NCBI GenBank assembly: GCA_963681505.1
Contig: OY811985.1
Coordinates: 929,001-993,000, forward strand
From: Eunapius fragilis
Lineage: Eukaryota > Porifera > Demospongiae > Spongillida > Spongillidae
Direction: 5' to 3'
DNA length: 64,000 nucleotides
Part shown: one piece after another, positions 21,700-37,484 of the stretch
How the letters are laid out: each line of letters begins with the position of its first letter
Numbering within the stretch: position 1 is the first letter of the stretch
Made by a program: the position numbers and the translations under genes
The notes under the pieces: model-generated
Database searches by the model: none
What the model saw: only the letters and a program-made list of their open reading frames with translations
Told to the model about the DNA's origin: nothing

Positions 21700-23730
21700 C
21701 TATAGCTTGTCGTAAGAGACTCCACCAGTCTTCTTTGCCTTGTATCTCTCCCACAGCTTGCCCGCAACCCAAACTACTATCACCAGAACCACCAGGCCTG
21801 CTAGTGCAGCTCCCACAGCTATTGGCACCACAATACTGGTGATATCCGGACTGCATTTATTGACTGGGGAAGAGGAAGTGTGTGTAAGCATATATCATTG
21901 ATGAAAAGGGACCTATTGCATGTGTTTTCAATTTTCTTCTGATTCTGGAAGTTTTGTCATCTAAAAAATGATTCTAACGCACTGAGAAATGGACTATCTA
22001 TTATACACCACAGAATTATTAATTAGCCTTCAACTTGTGTTGTTGCTTCTCATTGGGTTCCTCTTCACTGCAACAATCTATTACACAGTTCTAACCCTGA
22101 ATGTTGGGGCCAGCTTGTGTGTGGATGAGGGAGGGGCATGTTCTCCACTGTTGCTACCCTCACACCCTCACCCTGATCACTACCCTACTGATCGCTACCC
22201 TCACCCTGATCACTGCCCTACTGATCACTATCTCACACCCTCACCCTGATCACTGCCCTACTGATCACTATCTCACACCCTCACTCTGATCACTATCTCA
22301 CACCCTCACATTTATCACCACCCTCACTCCTTCCACCTCCACATATATGTGCACATCAACAAAAGCATACTTATCTCCCACCTCCACCCACAGTACACAT
22401 CTCCCACCTCCACACGTGCACACACATCTCCTACCTCCACACATGCACATCTCCCACCTCCACACGTGCACACAGTACTCATCTCCCACTCCACACTTGC
22501 ACATCTCCCACCTCCACACATGCACATCTCCCACCTCCACACATGCACATCTCCCACCTCCACACGTGCACACACATCTCCTACCTCCACACATGCACAG
22601 TAATCATCTCCCACCTCCACACATGCACACAGTACTCATCTCCCACCTCCACACAGTACACATCTCCCACCTCCACACAGTACACATCTCCCACCTCCCA
22701 CACAGTACACATTTCCCACCTCCACACAGTACACATCTCCCACCTCCACACAGTACACATCTCCCACCTCCACACAGTACACATCTCCCACCTCCACACA
22801 TGCACACAGTACACATCTCCCACTCCACACAGTCACTCCATAGCTACATAAGATGATATGCTATGGGCAACAGTAGAGCATTATCAGTTAGAGGGGGAGG
22901 GATTAAAAGATCCTTACTGCTGCCAGTGGTAGCGGACCCAAAGGGCCTAACACTCCAGTTCTTCAAGGTAACGTTCACAGAGCTCACTGTGTTGTTAAAG
23001 CTGCAAGACGTTCCATTTGAGCTAGCACTGGCCAGTGAGCACCCGTAGCCATCCAGTGCCCCAACGTTTGAGCCCAGGTAGGTATCATTTGGAAGCATGT
23101 ACCCAGAGGCGACTGGAGAGATCCGTAACACCATTGTTAATGAACTGTGAGGCACTACCCTCCCCCCCTCACACACATACACTCACCAACACAGCCAGTT
23201 GCAGCTGCAGCAACATGTGGTAGACTTCCAAGTTCAATGCTGAACGTAATATTGGTAGACCACCCGCCATCCTGTTATTGTTGGGGGATGTCTTATATAA
23301 TTTACACGCGCCCTAATAAGTTCTACCTTAGTCTTCGTGTAGAGGAAGCTGACACTGTAGACAACTCCATTTGTGTCGCTTCCATTCAGCGTTAGGTTAC
23401 TGGTCGGGTTTGAGAAGCTACAACTCACGTCGCCAGCCGTGGCGTTTATCCCGTACGTCTTTTGCTGCAAACGAGCACAAAAGACGAGCGTTTAAATGTA
23501 CTAGCCAGAGACACACCACCCCTTACGTCTTCGCACGCGTTCATGTATGCTATGTTCAACACAATAAGGTCGGCTGACAGGTATGGAGAGGACGATTTGC
23601 AGAAATCAACGGCCGCCGACTGCGAAATGATTGCCGCTATCACAAGTAGTGCTATCCACGAATAAATAAAGCAATGGAGGTAATCCAGTAAATGCCCCAG
23701 GGCGTCCTTACCTGCTCTTCGCACGGCCAT
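21700..23730 (-). CDS. LAMP-like lysosomal membrane protein A
   Basis: Six exons: 23730-23712, 23651-23527, 23464-23327, 23271-23187, 23154-22918 and 21863-21700; 255 residues. Layout: signal peptide split by intron 1 (ALLVIAAIISQSAAVD), one LAMP-type lumenal domain with several NxS/T sites (NATAG, NPTSNLTLNGSD, NGTSCSFNNT), the hallmark VTLKNWSVRPFG, a transmembrane helix (IVVPIAVGAALAGLVVLVIV) and a short basic tail ending SYDKL. This matches the LAMP1/LAMP2/CD68 group, whose GYxx-hydrophobic tail directs AP-dependent lysosomal delivery. YDKL lies at the extreme C-terminus, as in mammalian LAMPs. It is the first of six tandem genes in the same orientation. Intron 5 (22917-21864) carries a CA/CT-rich minisatellite. 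Confidence 0.83.
22368..22835. repeat. Minisatellite in LAMP-A intron 5
   Basis: Tandem copies of a CACATCTCCCACCTCCACAC unit with alternating GTGCACACA, ATGCACA or AGTA extensions. Long open frames on both strands here arise from the repeat. Confidence 0.8.
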
Positions 23731-24003
23731 TTTTTTGGACGCTTCGTTCATGTGACACATAGTTAGATTGTTTATTGGGCGGATACGTTATCATGAACTA
23801 CTACCGGATATTCCAACTTACCGACAACTACATTACGTACCAGACTTCAAAAGCCCCAGGAACGGAATTGTGCTATAATTTGATTTATTTATTACTATTA
23901 ATTTCCAAGGCAGGGAAGTGGCAACAAAAACAACAAGATGAAAAAAAAAAAAAAAAAAAAACTACTAAATTTTCACATGTAGACACCCTTCCGAAGAGAA
24001 GGT

Positions 24004-26551
24004 TCAGTTCAATGCTGCATATGAACCTGACTTTTTGCGCTGCACAATCCAGCTAATGGCGTATGCCAAGATCACCACTAATACGAGGCCACCAAGTGCA
24101 GCACCAACCACAATCGGCACGATGACAGTCCCTTTACTGTCCTGTGGACACTGTTGAGCTGAACCAGAGAGAATAAATGTTTGCAAACTCCCTTTCTTAA
24201 TTGCAAGTACCGTTGTCATAGTTTCCATCTGTTTGGTCACGAAACTGAAAGGCCTGGACCTGCCAGTTGGACGTTGTCAGCATCACACCAATGCTAGCGT
24301 TGTTGCTGATGAATTTTGTGTAGTTCATCTGAGCGTTGCACGAGTAGGACCTGGTGAACTGAGTGCTGAACCAGTCATCCTTGTCATCATAGGCAATAAT
24401 AGTATCATCTTCAAACAAGGACATATAATTAATCCACACTTCATAAATCCAAACTGCTCAAACAGGCACACATACGTACTTGATCCAGACTTGCCATCTA
24501 TAGTGACTGTTACGTTCGCCAGTGACCATCCTTGGCTACCCTTGACACAATTCTACCCACGTTTGTGGTGGTAGTGGTGGTCAGGTACATGTCAACAAAT
24601 ACATGTATGTGTTGCACCTCACACCTAGAAAACACTCTTACCCCATTGAAAATGAAGCTCAAGGAATATTCTGGGAACTCGTTGATGGTTTGCAAGGTTA
24701 ACTGTGCAGTCAAGGATTGTCCACTGCACGTCACATCCTTGCAGCTTGACATTGACTCGCTAACTGACCAATCAGTAACAGGAGTATCTGTAAAGCCCTA
24801 GTAACCACGTCATAACATGTGATTCCTCCCAATACCATTAACAAACACTTCACTCACCTTGGTAACGATGACACTGATGTTTCCTGTCATATGAATACAC
24901 ACCACCCCCACCCCTGAGGTTGAATTGAATATCCAATTATCAGCCCTAATAGCTGTAGAGAGAGAGGGAGAGAGGGAGAGAGAGAGGGAGGGAGAGAGGG
25001 AGGGAGAGAGAGAGGGAGAGAGAGAGGGAGAGAGAGAGGGAGAGAGAGAGGGAGAGAGAGAGAGAGAGAGGGAGAGAGAGAGGGAGAGAGAGAGGGAGAG
25101 AGAGAGAGAGAGAGGGAGAGAGAGAGGGAGAGAGAGAGAGAGAGAGAGAGGACATGTGTAGTTTATGCTGCCAAATGACTACAAATTTAAGTTCCTCTAA
25201 ACACTACAGCCAGAATGGCTTCAAGGCAACCTACTTACTTGACTGGGGAGGAGGGAGGGAGGGGTTCTCTACATAACTGAGGAGGGGATGTGTATATCAA
25301 ATTTTTGTTAGTTGAAGTCCACAGCAAGGACCACACAAAAATCAGTGAACATGAAAACGCTGCGGATACCTCGCAGCAATGAATACCACGTATGATGCAG
25401 GGGTACCAAACATACTACGTATGATGCAGGGGTACCAATACCACGTATGATGCAGGGGTACCAAACATACCACGTATGATGCAGGGGTACCAATACCACG
25501 TATGATGCAGGGGTACCAAACATACCACGTATGATGCAGGGGTACCAATACCACGTATGATGCAGGGGTACCAAACATACCACGTATGATGCAGGGGTAC
25601 CAAACATACCACGTATGATGCAGGGGTACCAAACATACCACGTATGATGCAGGGGTACCAAACATACCACGTATGATGCAGGGGTACCAATACCACGTAT
25701 GATGCAGGGGTACCAAACATACTACGTATGATGCAGGGGTACCAAACATACCACGTATGATGCAGGGGTACCAAACATACCACGTATGATGCAGGGGTAC
25801 CAATACCACGTATGATGCAGGGGTACCAAACATACCACGTATGATGCAGGGGTACCAAACATACCACGTATGATGCAGGGGTACCAAACATACCACGTAT
25901 GATGCAGGGGTACCAAACAAAAGCATTAATTTAGGAGTGATTGCCACTGCGACATGACGTCAGCAGTGTTCGCTAACCCCCCCTAAAGAGCAAAATTACT
26001 AAAGTTACAGTTACTTGAGTATGATACTAACAAAAGAATCGGGTTTATTTATTTATTTATTTATTTTACGTACGAATCATCAGTCTTTATGTACGCTATT
26101 AATAGTGCGGATGATGGCGACCACTCCAGAGTCCGCTGGCGAAATTATCTGATATACAATGATACACAACGACCCCCTACACCTGTTGCCTGTTGCTAAG
26201 CTGCCATTTTGATGCACCCTATCCTCCAGCCTCCTCCCTACATCCCTCCCAAATGACTGTTCTCGGTTAGAGATGATTAGGCCTATTAAATGAAACATCG
26301 CTGGCAATACATTCAGGCCGCTCGTAATGATTTACGGTTACCCGAATACCTTAGAGGCAATGAGTCCAAGACAAAAGTGCTTTTGGGCACCTGCGGAATG
26401 TGTCTAGTGTCCACTAACAGTCAACTACGCGGGCCAGATAGATACCGCGATGGCAACGCCAGCAACATGCTCGGGCCACCAGGTAATCGTAAAAAATCTT
26501 ACCTCCTGCTATGGCACAAAGGAGAAACAGTATAATCCGGGGCGCCGCCAT
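24004..26551 (-). CDS. LAMP-like lysosomal membrane protein B
   Basis: Six exons: 26551-26503, 24952-24858, 24797-24642, 24552-24480, 24408-24211 and 24158-24004; 241 residues. Exon 1 encodes MAAPRIILFLLCAIAG, a signal peptide. The lumenal part contains VVCIHMTGNISVIVTK, EYSLSFIFNG, QGWSLANVTVTIDG and SNWQVQAFQFRDQ; the last is the LAMP WxVQAF hallmark. The membrane exon reads VIVPIVVGAALGGLVLVVIL and the tail RKKSGSYAALN, giving the motif YAAL one residue from the end. Intron 1 is about 1.55 kb and holds a GA microsatellite, a 29-bp minisatellite and a partial MITE copy. Intron phases match genes C to F (phase 1 after the signal exon and before the membrane exon). Confidence 0.83.
24958..25150. 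repeat. GA-rich microsatellite in LAMP-B intron 1
   Basis: Imperfect (GAGAGAGG)n array directly upstream of the exon 2 acceptor. On the coding strand it is a CT tract, so it also serves as an extended polypyrimidine tract. Confidence 0.85.
25383..25918. repeat. 29/26-bp minisatellite in LAMP-B intron 1
   Basis: About nineteen near-identical copies of TACCACGTATGATGCAGGGG followed by TACCAA, with or without ACA. Each unit contains one GGTACC palindrome. The 158-201 residue open frames across it are repeat artefacts. Confidence 0.92.
25962..26180. mobile_element. Degenerate MITE copy in LAMP-B intron 1
   Basis: GTGTTCGCTA...CTAAAGAGCAAA...TTACTTGAGTATGATACTAACAAAAGAA, and further on CTGGCGAAATTA, resemble segments of the 36541-36850 element, so this is probably a rearranged relative. 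Boundaries are uncertain. Confidence 0.45.
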
Positions 26552-26711
26552 TTTCAAATGTGCCAGCACACCCACTTTATATACATCACATGGTTACGTT
26601 AATGTTAGCCCGCACGTGACAAATTAGGTGTATTTAAAACAATTAAAATTATAAGCAAGCTCAAGGCAACATACAACACACACACACCACAGAGTTTCAT
26701 GTTCTTCCAGA

Positions 26712-28505
26712 CTAAGAAACTTTGTTGTACAACTTCTTTCGGCGATGGGCAACAAATTGGCTAACAAGGTATGCTATCAGCAGCACAAAGACTAGGGCGG
26801 CCAAAGCACTGCCGACAGCTACCGGAACAATAAGAAGACCCTGAAGATCTGCAACGCAGACACGCTCTGAGGGAGGGAACAGAAGGTGTGGAGTAAAAGT
26901 AACCTGATCTTCCCTACCAGCTACAGAAGACACACCCACCAACCTGAATCAAACTGGTCCACCCCCTTGAAGGAGAACGCCTGCACCTTGAGATTTGACG
27001 TGGTGACCAATATCATGATATTGTTATTAGCATCACTGGTGTTCATGGACACAGTCTGCAGACTGTTACATCTGAAGGTTTGATTGGCCGCATTGGAAAA
27101 CCGCAACACGCTGTTTGATGCAGACAGGTAGACTGCAAAAGGAGGGGGCATGGATGGTTTGTTGATGAGGGGATGACGGGTGGGAGTCATGATGATGTTG
27201 TGGTTATAAAGCAACGATTGAGGGTCAGGAAGAGGTAATGCAGTTGGTTTCAGAAAGAAGAAAGAGATGAATGCAGCGGCAATAAACGTTTACGTGTACT
27301 TTTAGCCACACCTTGGGTTCCACTGATGTTCAATGTGCCAGTAAAGTTTATTGCTGCGAACCCCCACTGCATACTAGCATTCTAGAAATCCAGAGACAAA
27401 TCACCAATATATTGATAAATGGTTGTGTTTAAGGGGCTTACCATGTTAAAAGTGAACACAAGCTTGCAGGACACACACCCTGGACTTGTCAAATCAAAGC
27501 CAATCTGCACAGATTGATTTGTGCAACTGGACTCATTGGAACAACTGGCACTTGATTCTGATGACAGAGTTAACACACCTTTGCTATTTTTCTAGTGGTA
27601 CGAGAAAGACCTCAGAGAGGGCAACCCAAAAAGTTACAAACATACCTGGATTGTCATACTGATGCCTACATTAAGCAGAAGGCATGTACCATCATTGTCA
27701 CTAAGCTTGTACTTAGCAACATCTTTTACAGTTGAGCAGGTTGTGTTCTGTGCATGGTTACCTAGAAGAGGAAGGGAGGGAGAAGAGGGAGGGAGGGAGG
27801 GAGGGAGAAGAGGGATGAAGGTGAGGTGGGAGGGGAAGATGGGTGAGGAAAATAAAGTAGGGGAGGAAGGAAGGAGAGAGGGAAGGAAAGGTGGGAGGAA
27901 AGGTGGGAGGGAGGAAGTAGGTATGGAGAAAGGGAGAGAAGGGTGAGAGAGAGGATGGAGGTCAGACAGAGGTCAGTGGAATAAGTAGAATTATGTGGAT
28001 GGATGGTAACGCGGAATGGTGGTGATGTAGAAGGGAAGCCAGCCATCACAAGATGGATGCTTAGCATATTATCAGCCATGCCCGCTCTACTAATTGCCTT
28101 GACAAACATATACATCTATCTTCCCCGTAAATCAGCTACCACAGCACGTCTCACTCAAGAAGAGTTAACAGCCTACCTTACACCATCGTGCTTACGATCA
28201 CGTTGCAGTTTTAAATCCTATGTTTACCAATCCTTGCCTCACCATCGCTTTGACGGGTATCTACGAGCATTTATACGCACAAATCGCTCGCATGAGCTAA
28301 ATGGACATCAAATATGGTAGTGTGGAACTTCGCACTACCAGCTTACTGATTCAAAGTCCACTCAGACGAACGCCACACATACATGCTACAGTATGGCCAA
28401 AGGAACACTCTGCACACATAGCGGCAGGTCTCCACACTACTGCCATAATCGCTTACCAATAGATAGGCCAAGGACGAGGAGAACCACACAAATCATTCGA
28501 CCCAT
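26712..28505 (-). CDS. LAMP-like lysosomal membrane protein C
   Basis: Six exons: 28505-28457, 27761-27646, 27591-27442, 27381-27312, 27132-26944 and 26866-26712; 242 residues. The signal exon reads MGRMICVVLLVLGLSI. Exon 2 has the most recognisable LAMP motif of the array, KYKLSDNDGTCLLLNVGISM. Exon 4 gives NASMQWGFAAINFTGTLNIS and exon 5 ends SNLKVQAFSFKGVDQFDS. The membrane helix (LLIVPVAVGSALAALVFVLL) is followed by AHRRKKLYNKVS, with the sorting motif YNKV one residue from the end. Conserved Cys are in exon 3 (SASCSNESSC, GCVSCKLVF) and exon 5 (FRCNS). Confidence 0.83.
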
Positions 28506-28686
28506 GTCTGTTATTTTTTAATAGCCAGGGCCGACCCGTACCGTATATTCAAATACTAGGAAGTGCAAATCGTTTTCATAGTCACGTTTTGCAACACCAA
28601 CACATGTACATACAAATCACAACAAAATTAAAATTAAAACCAAATACCGCTGCACATAACACCACTCAAACGACGACCAGACAAAA

Positions 28687-31941
<3,255 letters not shown>

Positions 31942-32656
31942 CTTTTCGTGTCCCGTGGCTTTAGAGATACGATTGTACTATAATTATAATTGTATTAATT
32001 TTGCGGCCCGCGTGATCACACGTACTTTTAATAACTTGTATGCTTCATTAATAATCAATGAATTGAACTTTAAGCTCTTTCTTTTTATATGAATAAGATT
32101 ATAAATAGCAAATCTGTACGTGTCTTAACGATTATATATATACTCAGGTTTTCATCGAAGGGGAGGGGGCACCCCATTTTGCAATATTGCCTCTAACTGA
32201 TCCCCTTGAGGTTTTTTTTCTCCATGTAACTCTGAGTCTTTTAATCATTACAATGTACAGTTTGTGGTTGATTTTTATGCGTACCATAAGTGAAGTGAAA
32301 TGAGTTTTTAAATTCTTAAAAACCTACTGAAGCGTGTGAACAACTATAGGACCATAGGTCACTGTGTAAAAAACGATACTGCATAACAGTGCGTATGGAA
32401 ACTATTGCGTATAACGTCTCCATACGCACCGTTACACGTTATACTATTATTATTTTTTATTTTTAAAAAATAATAGACACGTTCAAAACATACACAAATG
32501 AAATAATAAATAAAAATGATAAAGAGATTAAAGAGAATACATGAATATATGAATGTGTATGTGTACATTATTACAGATCTAAGCTGCACTATTACTATTT
32601 TATTATTGATTATTGAGCAAGAAACAATAGTACACCGCTCACAAGAACAAAGAACT
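31942..32656. other. Intergenic, no gene recognised
   Basis: AT-rich region between LAMP-D and the retroelement fragment. No splice-supported exon. Confidence 0.4.
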
Positions 32657-33757
32657 AACTACACTATACTACACTACACTACACTACACTACACTACACT
32701 ACACACAAATGTTCTAAAGAACTACTACCATGCCCATGATGGCCCTGGATATTGATCTAACTAGAACCATGTTCATTCTGCTGTAGATATCAAACAGGGC
32801 AACAGATTTGGAGCGACCTTGGTGGATGGACAGTAAATATGCCAGGCGTGAGAACACGTTTTGGGCCTCCTTCCCCCAATGCCCAAAGGTCTCTACGGCC
32901 AGTAGGATGCACACCCACCCCAGCTCCTGACACCTGGCATCATTGGTGGAATGTTTTCTACATTCTGCAGCATGAGCTGCTGCCCCTGAGGAAGTACTGG
33001 CATCTCTTAAGGTGGCAGGAGTGAGGGGTGAAGTGACCGTTATATCAAAGGCAGCAGGCTTGCCTCTATCCCAACCCTGAACCAACACATCAGCTGGACG
33101 TGTGTTGATATGATCTCCAGATAGGCCATATCCCACTTCAACCCTTACAGGCAGGTGAGCTCGGTAACAGAGTTCGACAAAGGTGTCCCTAAGGTGGTTG
33201 TGACGGGTGACCACATCTCCACCATGCCGACACGAGGTTGCATGGTGGCCAAGAGGGTCAAGTACGGCCCCAGGGCAGAAGGGGCAAGAAGAAGCAGTTG
33301 ATGTGTCGAGGCCTAGCCACCATCTGATAGCCACTTGGCACTCTTCTGAATCTAGGTGCATGTTCAAGCCTACAGAGGAGATGGCAGAGACCCAAGAACT
33401 TGCATGGGGGGCAGATACTGACAACATGCGAGCTTTGTTGGCTGGTGAAGCAGAAGAAACTAGAGCTTGGAACATGTGGGTGTCAAGTTTAAAAGATAGG
33501 ACTTTCTGTTGAGGGGGAGTGTTAAGCACTGCCTCCACAGTAAGAGAATCCTGTGGAGAAACCTGGGCGTTAAAATGGGAAACAGTTTGCTGTAGGTGAA
33601 TGTTGTCTGGGCTCCCTAAGTCTGAGGCTGCTAGTGAAGAGATAATAATAATACACCTTATTAAAAATGACCATGCACAAAACAACCCCCTAAACCTCAA
33701 GCAGGTCCATTGTTGTGTGACCTTGCGAGGCAAGCACGGGCATTGGCTCACTAACAA
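32657..33757 (-). mobile_element. 5'-truncated retroelement fragment (RT-associated endonuclease region)
   Basis: An intact 347-codon frame (33757-32714) has a CCHC-type finger CPFCPGAVLDPLGHHATSC, then RHGGDVVTRHNHLRD, NTRPADVLVQGWDRGKPAAF (continuing DITVTSPL) and CQELGWVCILLAVETFGHWG. This is the C-terminal region of a reverse-transcriptase family repeated in sponge and other marine animal genomes. The finger plus the PAD...DITV pattern resembles the restriction-like endonuclease of R2-type non-LTR elements. No reverse transcriptase lies upstream, so it is 5' truncated. Just 3' of the stop, 32657-32704 is an (AGTGT)n pentanucleotide tract (ACACT on the plus strand), a possible element tail. 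It lies between LAMP-D and LAMP-E. Element class is inference. Confidence 0.62.
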
Positions 33758-34079
33758 TTAATGTTATACTGTAACAACCCTTTACATGTAAGCGCTTTGG
33801 GTTCAATTAGAGGGTGCTAATTTAAACCTTATTGTGGCCATGGTATGCCAAACTTCACCAATCTTTATACATATTTCATCATCAAGCTGACGTACTCACC
33901 TCAAATCCCCTACCATACTGATGTCGCATATGGTGACATCACCACAATCAATAATAAACCAATGCAAGAATAGCACACCATATACAGAAATAGGCAGTTT
34001 GTTCATTTGCAGTAAGGAGAGGGACAACACATAACCCAAGCCAAATAATTGTAAACTACATAAAATTGTCCCGTGGCTT
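33758..34079. other. Intergenic, nothing recognised
   Basis: Short spacer between the retroelement fragment and the LAMP-E stop codon. Confidence 0.4.
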
Positions 34080-36993
34080 TTATGGAAGCACCTGGTAGGC
34101 AGTCTCCCTGCGGCTCTTGAATCGACCAATCAAATACACAACCAGCACTATGATGACAAGTCCAGCCAGGGCAGCACCCACGGCTATTGGGACTACCTTG
34201 TTGTCGGTGGTGCCGGGTGAAGGGGTAGCAGTGGGGGTGGGGAAATAGGTGGGGCTGTATGAGGAACTAGTGCTAGGAAGAGGTGTTGGGTCCAACACGC
34301 AGTGTGTGGCTACAGAGACAAGGAGTTGGGAAGGCAAAGAAAGAGGAAGTGAACTAATTAAGGCAAGCACAAACACGGATATATGCACACACACACACAC
34401 CACACACCCCCATCAAAGGATCCATCGATACTGGTGAAGAAGAATGCTTGAGCCCTCCAATTGGTTACATTTAGGTCAACAGCAGAAGAAGACGGTGCAA
34501 GTGAAACGCTCTGCTTGGTGTCACATTCATATGACTTATTGTTGCTTGTTGTACTGAACAGACTAGAGTTTGAATTTGCAAAGGCAGTAACGTTTCCTGG
34601 AAGGTAACCACTCTTTAGGTCAAATGCAGTGACCAAACGTCATAACTTTACCATCAGAGTAGCTGATTTGTGTCAGACCCCATCCTGATGCGTTCTGAAA
34701 AATAAAATGATTAGCACCTTGAGCCATGATTTCATCACTATTAGCACCCCTCCCCCAAGCCACACAGCCCGTTCTCATCATTGCCCTTCCTAGTTGCCAC
34801 ACCTCCTTCAAACCATACCTCCCTCATATCCCTCAAACCACACCTCTCACTCATACATACTCCTTTAAAAGTGAAGTTCATTTCCATTCCAGTGTTCCAA
34901 GTGATGGCCAGCAGAGCTGTCGTGTTTGCTATAGAGCAGTCTGACACATTGCTCACTAATGTGCTGTTAAGTTCAAAGGACAACTGGAGGGGCACACGTG
35001 ATAGGAGGGAGGGGCACATGTCATAGGGAGGGGCCAATGTCACAGGGAGGGAGGGGCACATGTCATAGGGAGGGGTTAATGTCACAGGGAAGGAGGGGCA
35101 CATGTCATAGGGAGGGGCCAATGTCACAGAGAAGGAGGGGCACATGTCACAGAGGGAGGGGCACATGTCATAGGGAGGGGCCAATGTCATAGGGAGGGGC
35201 CAATGTCACAGGGAGGGAGGGGCACATGTCATAGGGAGGGGCCAATGTCACAGGGAGGGAAGGGCACATATCATAGGGAGGGGCCAATGTCACAAAGAGG
35301 GAGGGGCCAATGTCACAGACAGGGAGGGGCATACATCATGGCAATGTGGGTACAAGACTACAGCTCACCCCATTAATAGTGACAGCAAGGTATCCATTTA
35401 ACAAGAGGCAAGGTGCAATGCTATTGGTGTCATTCAGTCTGAAGCTGACAGCTAGTGTGAAAGAAAATATTAGTATACCCTTTCAAGTAGACTTCATTAC
35501 AAATGCATTACGCATAACGACTAAGCAACAATTCCAAGTGCAAAAATTTATTAGCCTGGTGCTGTATACAACTGGGAAATAGAATCAAAAGGATGTGAAA
35601 AATGAATTGAAAAGGCCATGCTTGGGGGAACTAAACACTGTGGTTGCAACCGTTTTAACTGTATCCAAATCATAACAGCATGTTCTTACATGTGATAGCT
35701 GTAATAACACTTCTTTTTTTTTTTTTTGTTGAGACTTTTGGGATCCCTAAATACTTATTCATGTGCCTTGGCATAATTTTCAGGCCAAATTATATTAAGT
35801 TTCCGTTAATGAGTCCCCATAACCTAGAGCTACTTCACAGCTCATCTTCACCACCTCATCTGGTCTGACCTTCCCCACCTCATCTGATCTGACCCTCACC
35901 ACTTCATCTGATCTCCCTCACCACCTCATCCCCCAGTGGCACTGCATTTCAATGTACAAGGACATTGTCTTTCGCTCCTTGCAATTAAAATCTATCCCCC
36001 CCCCCCCACATCCCGTGCAGCTGGGGGAATACACCTATTCACTGCACGGGTATAATCCTGGATAGCCCATTCAATACCAAAAATCACTTGCTTCCAATAA
36101 AAGCCACCCACTATATATTAATAACAAAAAAAAAAAAAAAGATAACTTCACTTTAGTGATGAAAAGAAGGGACTACAGTACTTACCTACAGGAAGAGGAG
36201 CTAGGCATAATGGGAAGATGATTGACTTGGCACTCAAACCGTTCCACACATGCACATGTATTAAGCACCAATTTCAGAAACAAGCTCAGCATGCTTCTAT
36301 TTTGCAGCAATGCTCCTTTTTTAGGTTCCGTACTAATCACTTGTGGCTTAGGAAATTAGGTTAGGATTACTATGGCAGATGTTGGGGATCACCAATATGC
36401 AAGGTTCCATCATTAAACTAACCCAAACCACAATCAATACGGAATCTAAAATAGGAGAATGGCTATAAAGCTCTTTAAACCTTAAAGAACGCAGGATTCA
36501 AGAACCCCCTCCCCCCTCCCCCCGTTTATAACCGGAATTAAGTGTTCACTACCCTTTGTTTAGTTCATACTAAAGAGCAAAGTTACTTGCGTAGAACTTG
36601 GTGCATTGTGCTCTATTAGAGTTGTTTTAACCCCTTTACAGATAGATCCAAAACAAACCATTTCAGTCTTTATAGGCCTACAGGATTAAAAGTACTGCTT
36701 CCCCTGGCGAAATTACCTGAGCTGACTGAAATAATTCGTTTGAATCACTCCGTATGAGGTTAAAACAACCCTAAGATAATAAATTCTTTTGTTAGCATCA
36801 TACACAAGTAACTTGTTCTTTAGCATAAGCAGGGGGAGTGGCGAACACTGCTAACGTTATCGCATATGGTTGATTGCTGTGTATATAGATGAACGAACGC
36901 ATCTGATTGTCGGGCGTGTTTTTTGTGCTCTACTACGTACTTACCGCTTGATATTCCGAATAGAGCACTCAGCAAAAGTAGCAGAGCAACCAT
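34080..36993 (-). CDS. LAMP-like lysosomal membrane protein E, with mucin-like stem
   Basis: Six exons: 36993-36945, 35451-35369, 34983-34861, 34694-34634, 34596-34408 and 34309-34080; 244 residues. Signal exon MVALLLLLSALFGISS. Exon 2 has SIAPCLLLNGYLAVTING, exon 3 NVSDCSIANTT and FTFKG, exon 4 NASGWGLTQISYSDG, exon 5 YECDTKQS and TNWRAQAFFFTS. Unlike its sisters, the last exon begins with a Ser/Thr/Pro-rich stem of about 30 residues (STSSSYSP...PTPTATPSPG) before the membrane helix (KVVPIAVGAALAGLVIIVLV), likely O-glycosylated (inference). The tail ends RRETAYQVLP, motif YQVL. Intron 1 (35452-36944) contains a MITE; intron 2 holds a 42-bp minisatellite. Confidence 0.83.
34990..35340. repeat. 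About 42-bp minisatellite in LAMP-E intron 2
   Basis: About eight variable copies of GGGCACATGTCATAGGGAGG plus GGCCAATGTCACAGGGAGGG. It begins only a few bases upstream of the exon 3 acceptor. Confidence 0.85.
36541..36850. mobile_element. About 310-bp MITE in LAMP-E intron 1
   Basis: The left end GTGTTCACTACCC...TACTAAAGAGCAAAGTTACTTGCGT is matched in inverted orientation at the right end (ACACAAGTAACTTGTTCTTTAGCAT...GGCGAACAC). Terminal inverted repeats are about 45-50 bp and imperfect. No coding capacity. Confidence 0.65.
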
Positions 36994-37435
36994 CTTGTTA
37001 TATACGACCAGATATTATCGCATATACGGTCAGGGACAGTCTAATTAGAAAAAATATTTTAGCCCGGAGGGCGTGGTTCGTACAGACTATCGCTGATCCA
37101 GCCGCTATAGTCTATATATAATGAACAGACATAAAATTGTCAAACCTTAAAAATCCGCATACCTAAAGACCACATATAACACTTAGACTAAGCAACAATC
37201 TTGCATGTAACTCAATGAATCCATTATATTACTACAATATTACAAGTGTTGTGTTGGGTTTAATTAGCTTACAGTAAATCAGATATTTTTGTAGACAAGC
37301 TTTGGGCTTGCGGCCATGCTACAGGTGTTCTGTTTCTAACCTCTGCAGCTAAAGTATGACAGTCTGCCATTACTATAACAATGATCTTACACCATATCAC
37401 CATGAGCACCATAAAAATATTTTATCATTGTTAGA

Positions 37436-37478
<43 letters not shown>

Positions 37479-37484
37479 ACACAA
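36994..37484. other. Intergenic between LAMP-E and LAMP-F
   Basis: Contains a (CA)n run at 37437-37474. No coding signal. Confidence 0.45.

Noticed and set aside
22298-22856. Several His/Thr/Ser- and Cys/Val-rich frames on both strands
   Set aside because: Products of the CACCTCCACACA minisatellite in LAMP-A intron 5.
25383-25918. CRISPR-like regular repeats
   Set aside because: The repeats are directly tandem without unique spacers, and the genome is eukaryotic; they are minisatellites. The same holds for 44036-44548, 49598-50380 and 57735-58192.
25308-25947. Long minus-strand frames repeating VPLHHTWY and TPASYVV units
   Set aside because: They arise because the 29-bp minisatellite shifts through all three frames without stops; the array lies in a LAMP-B intron.
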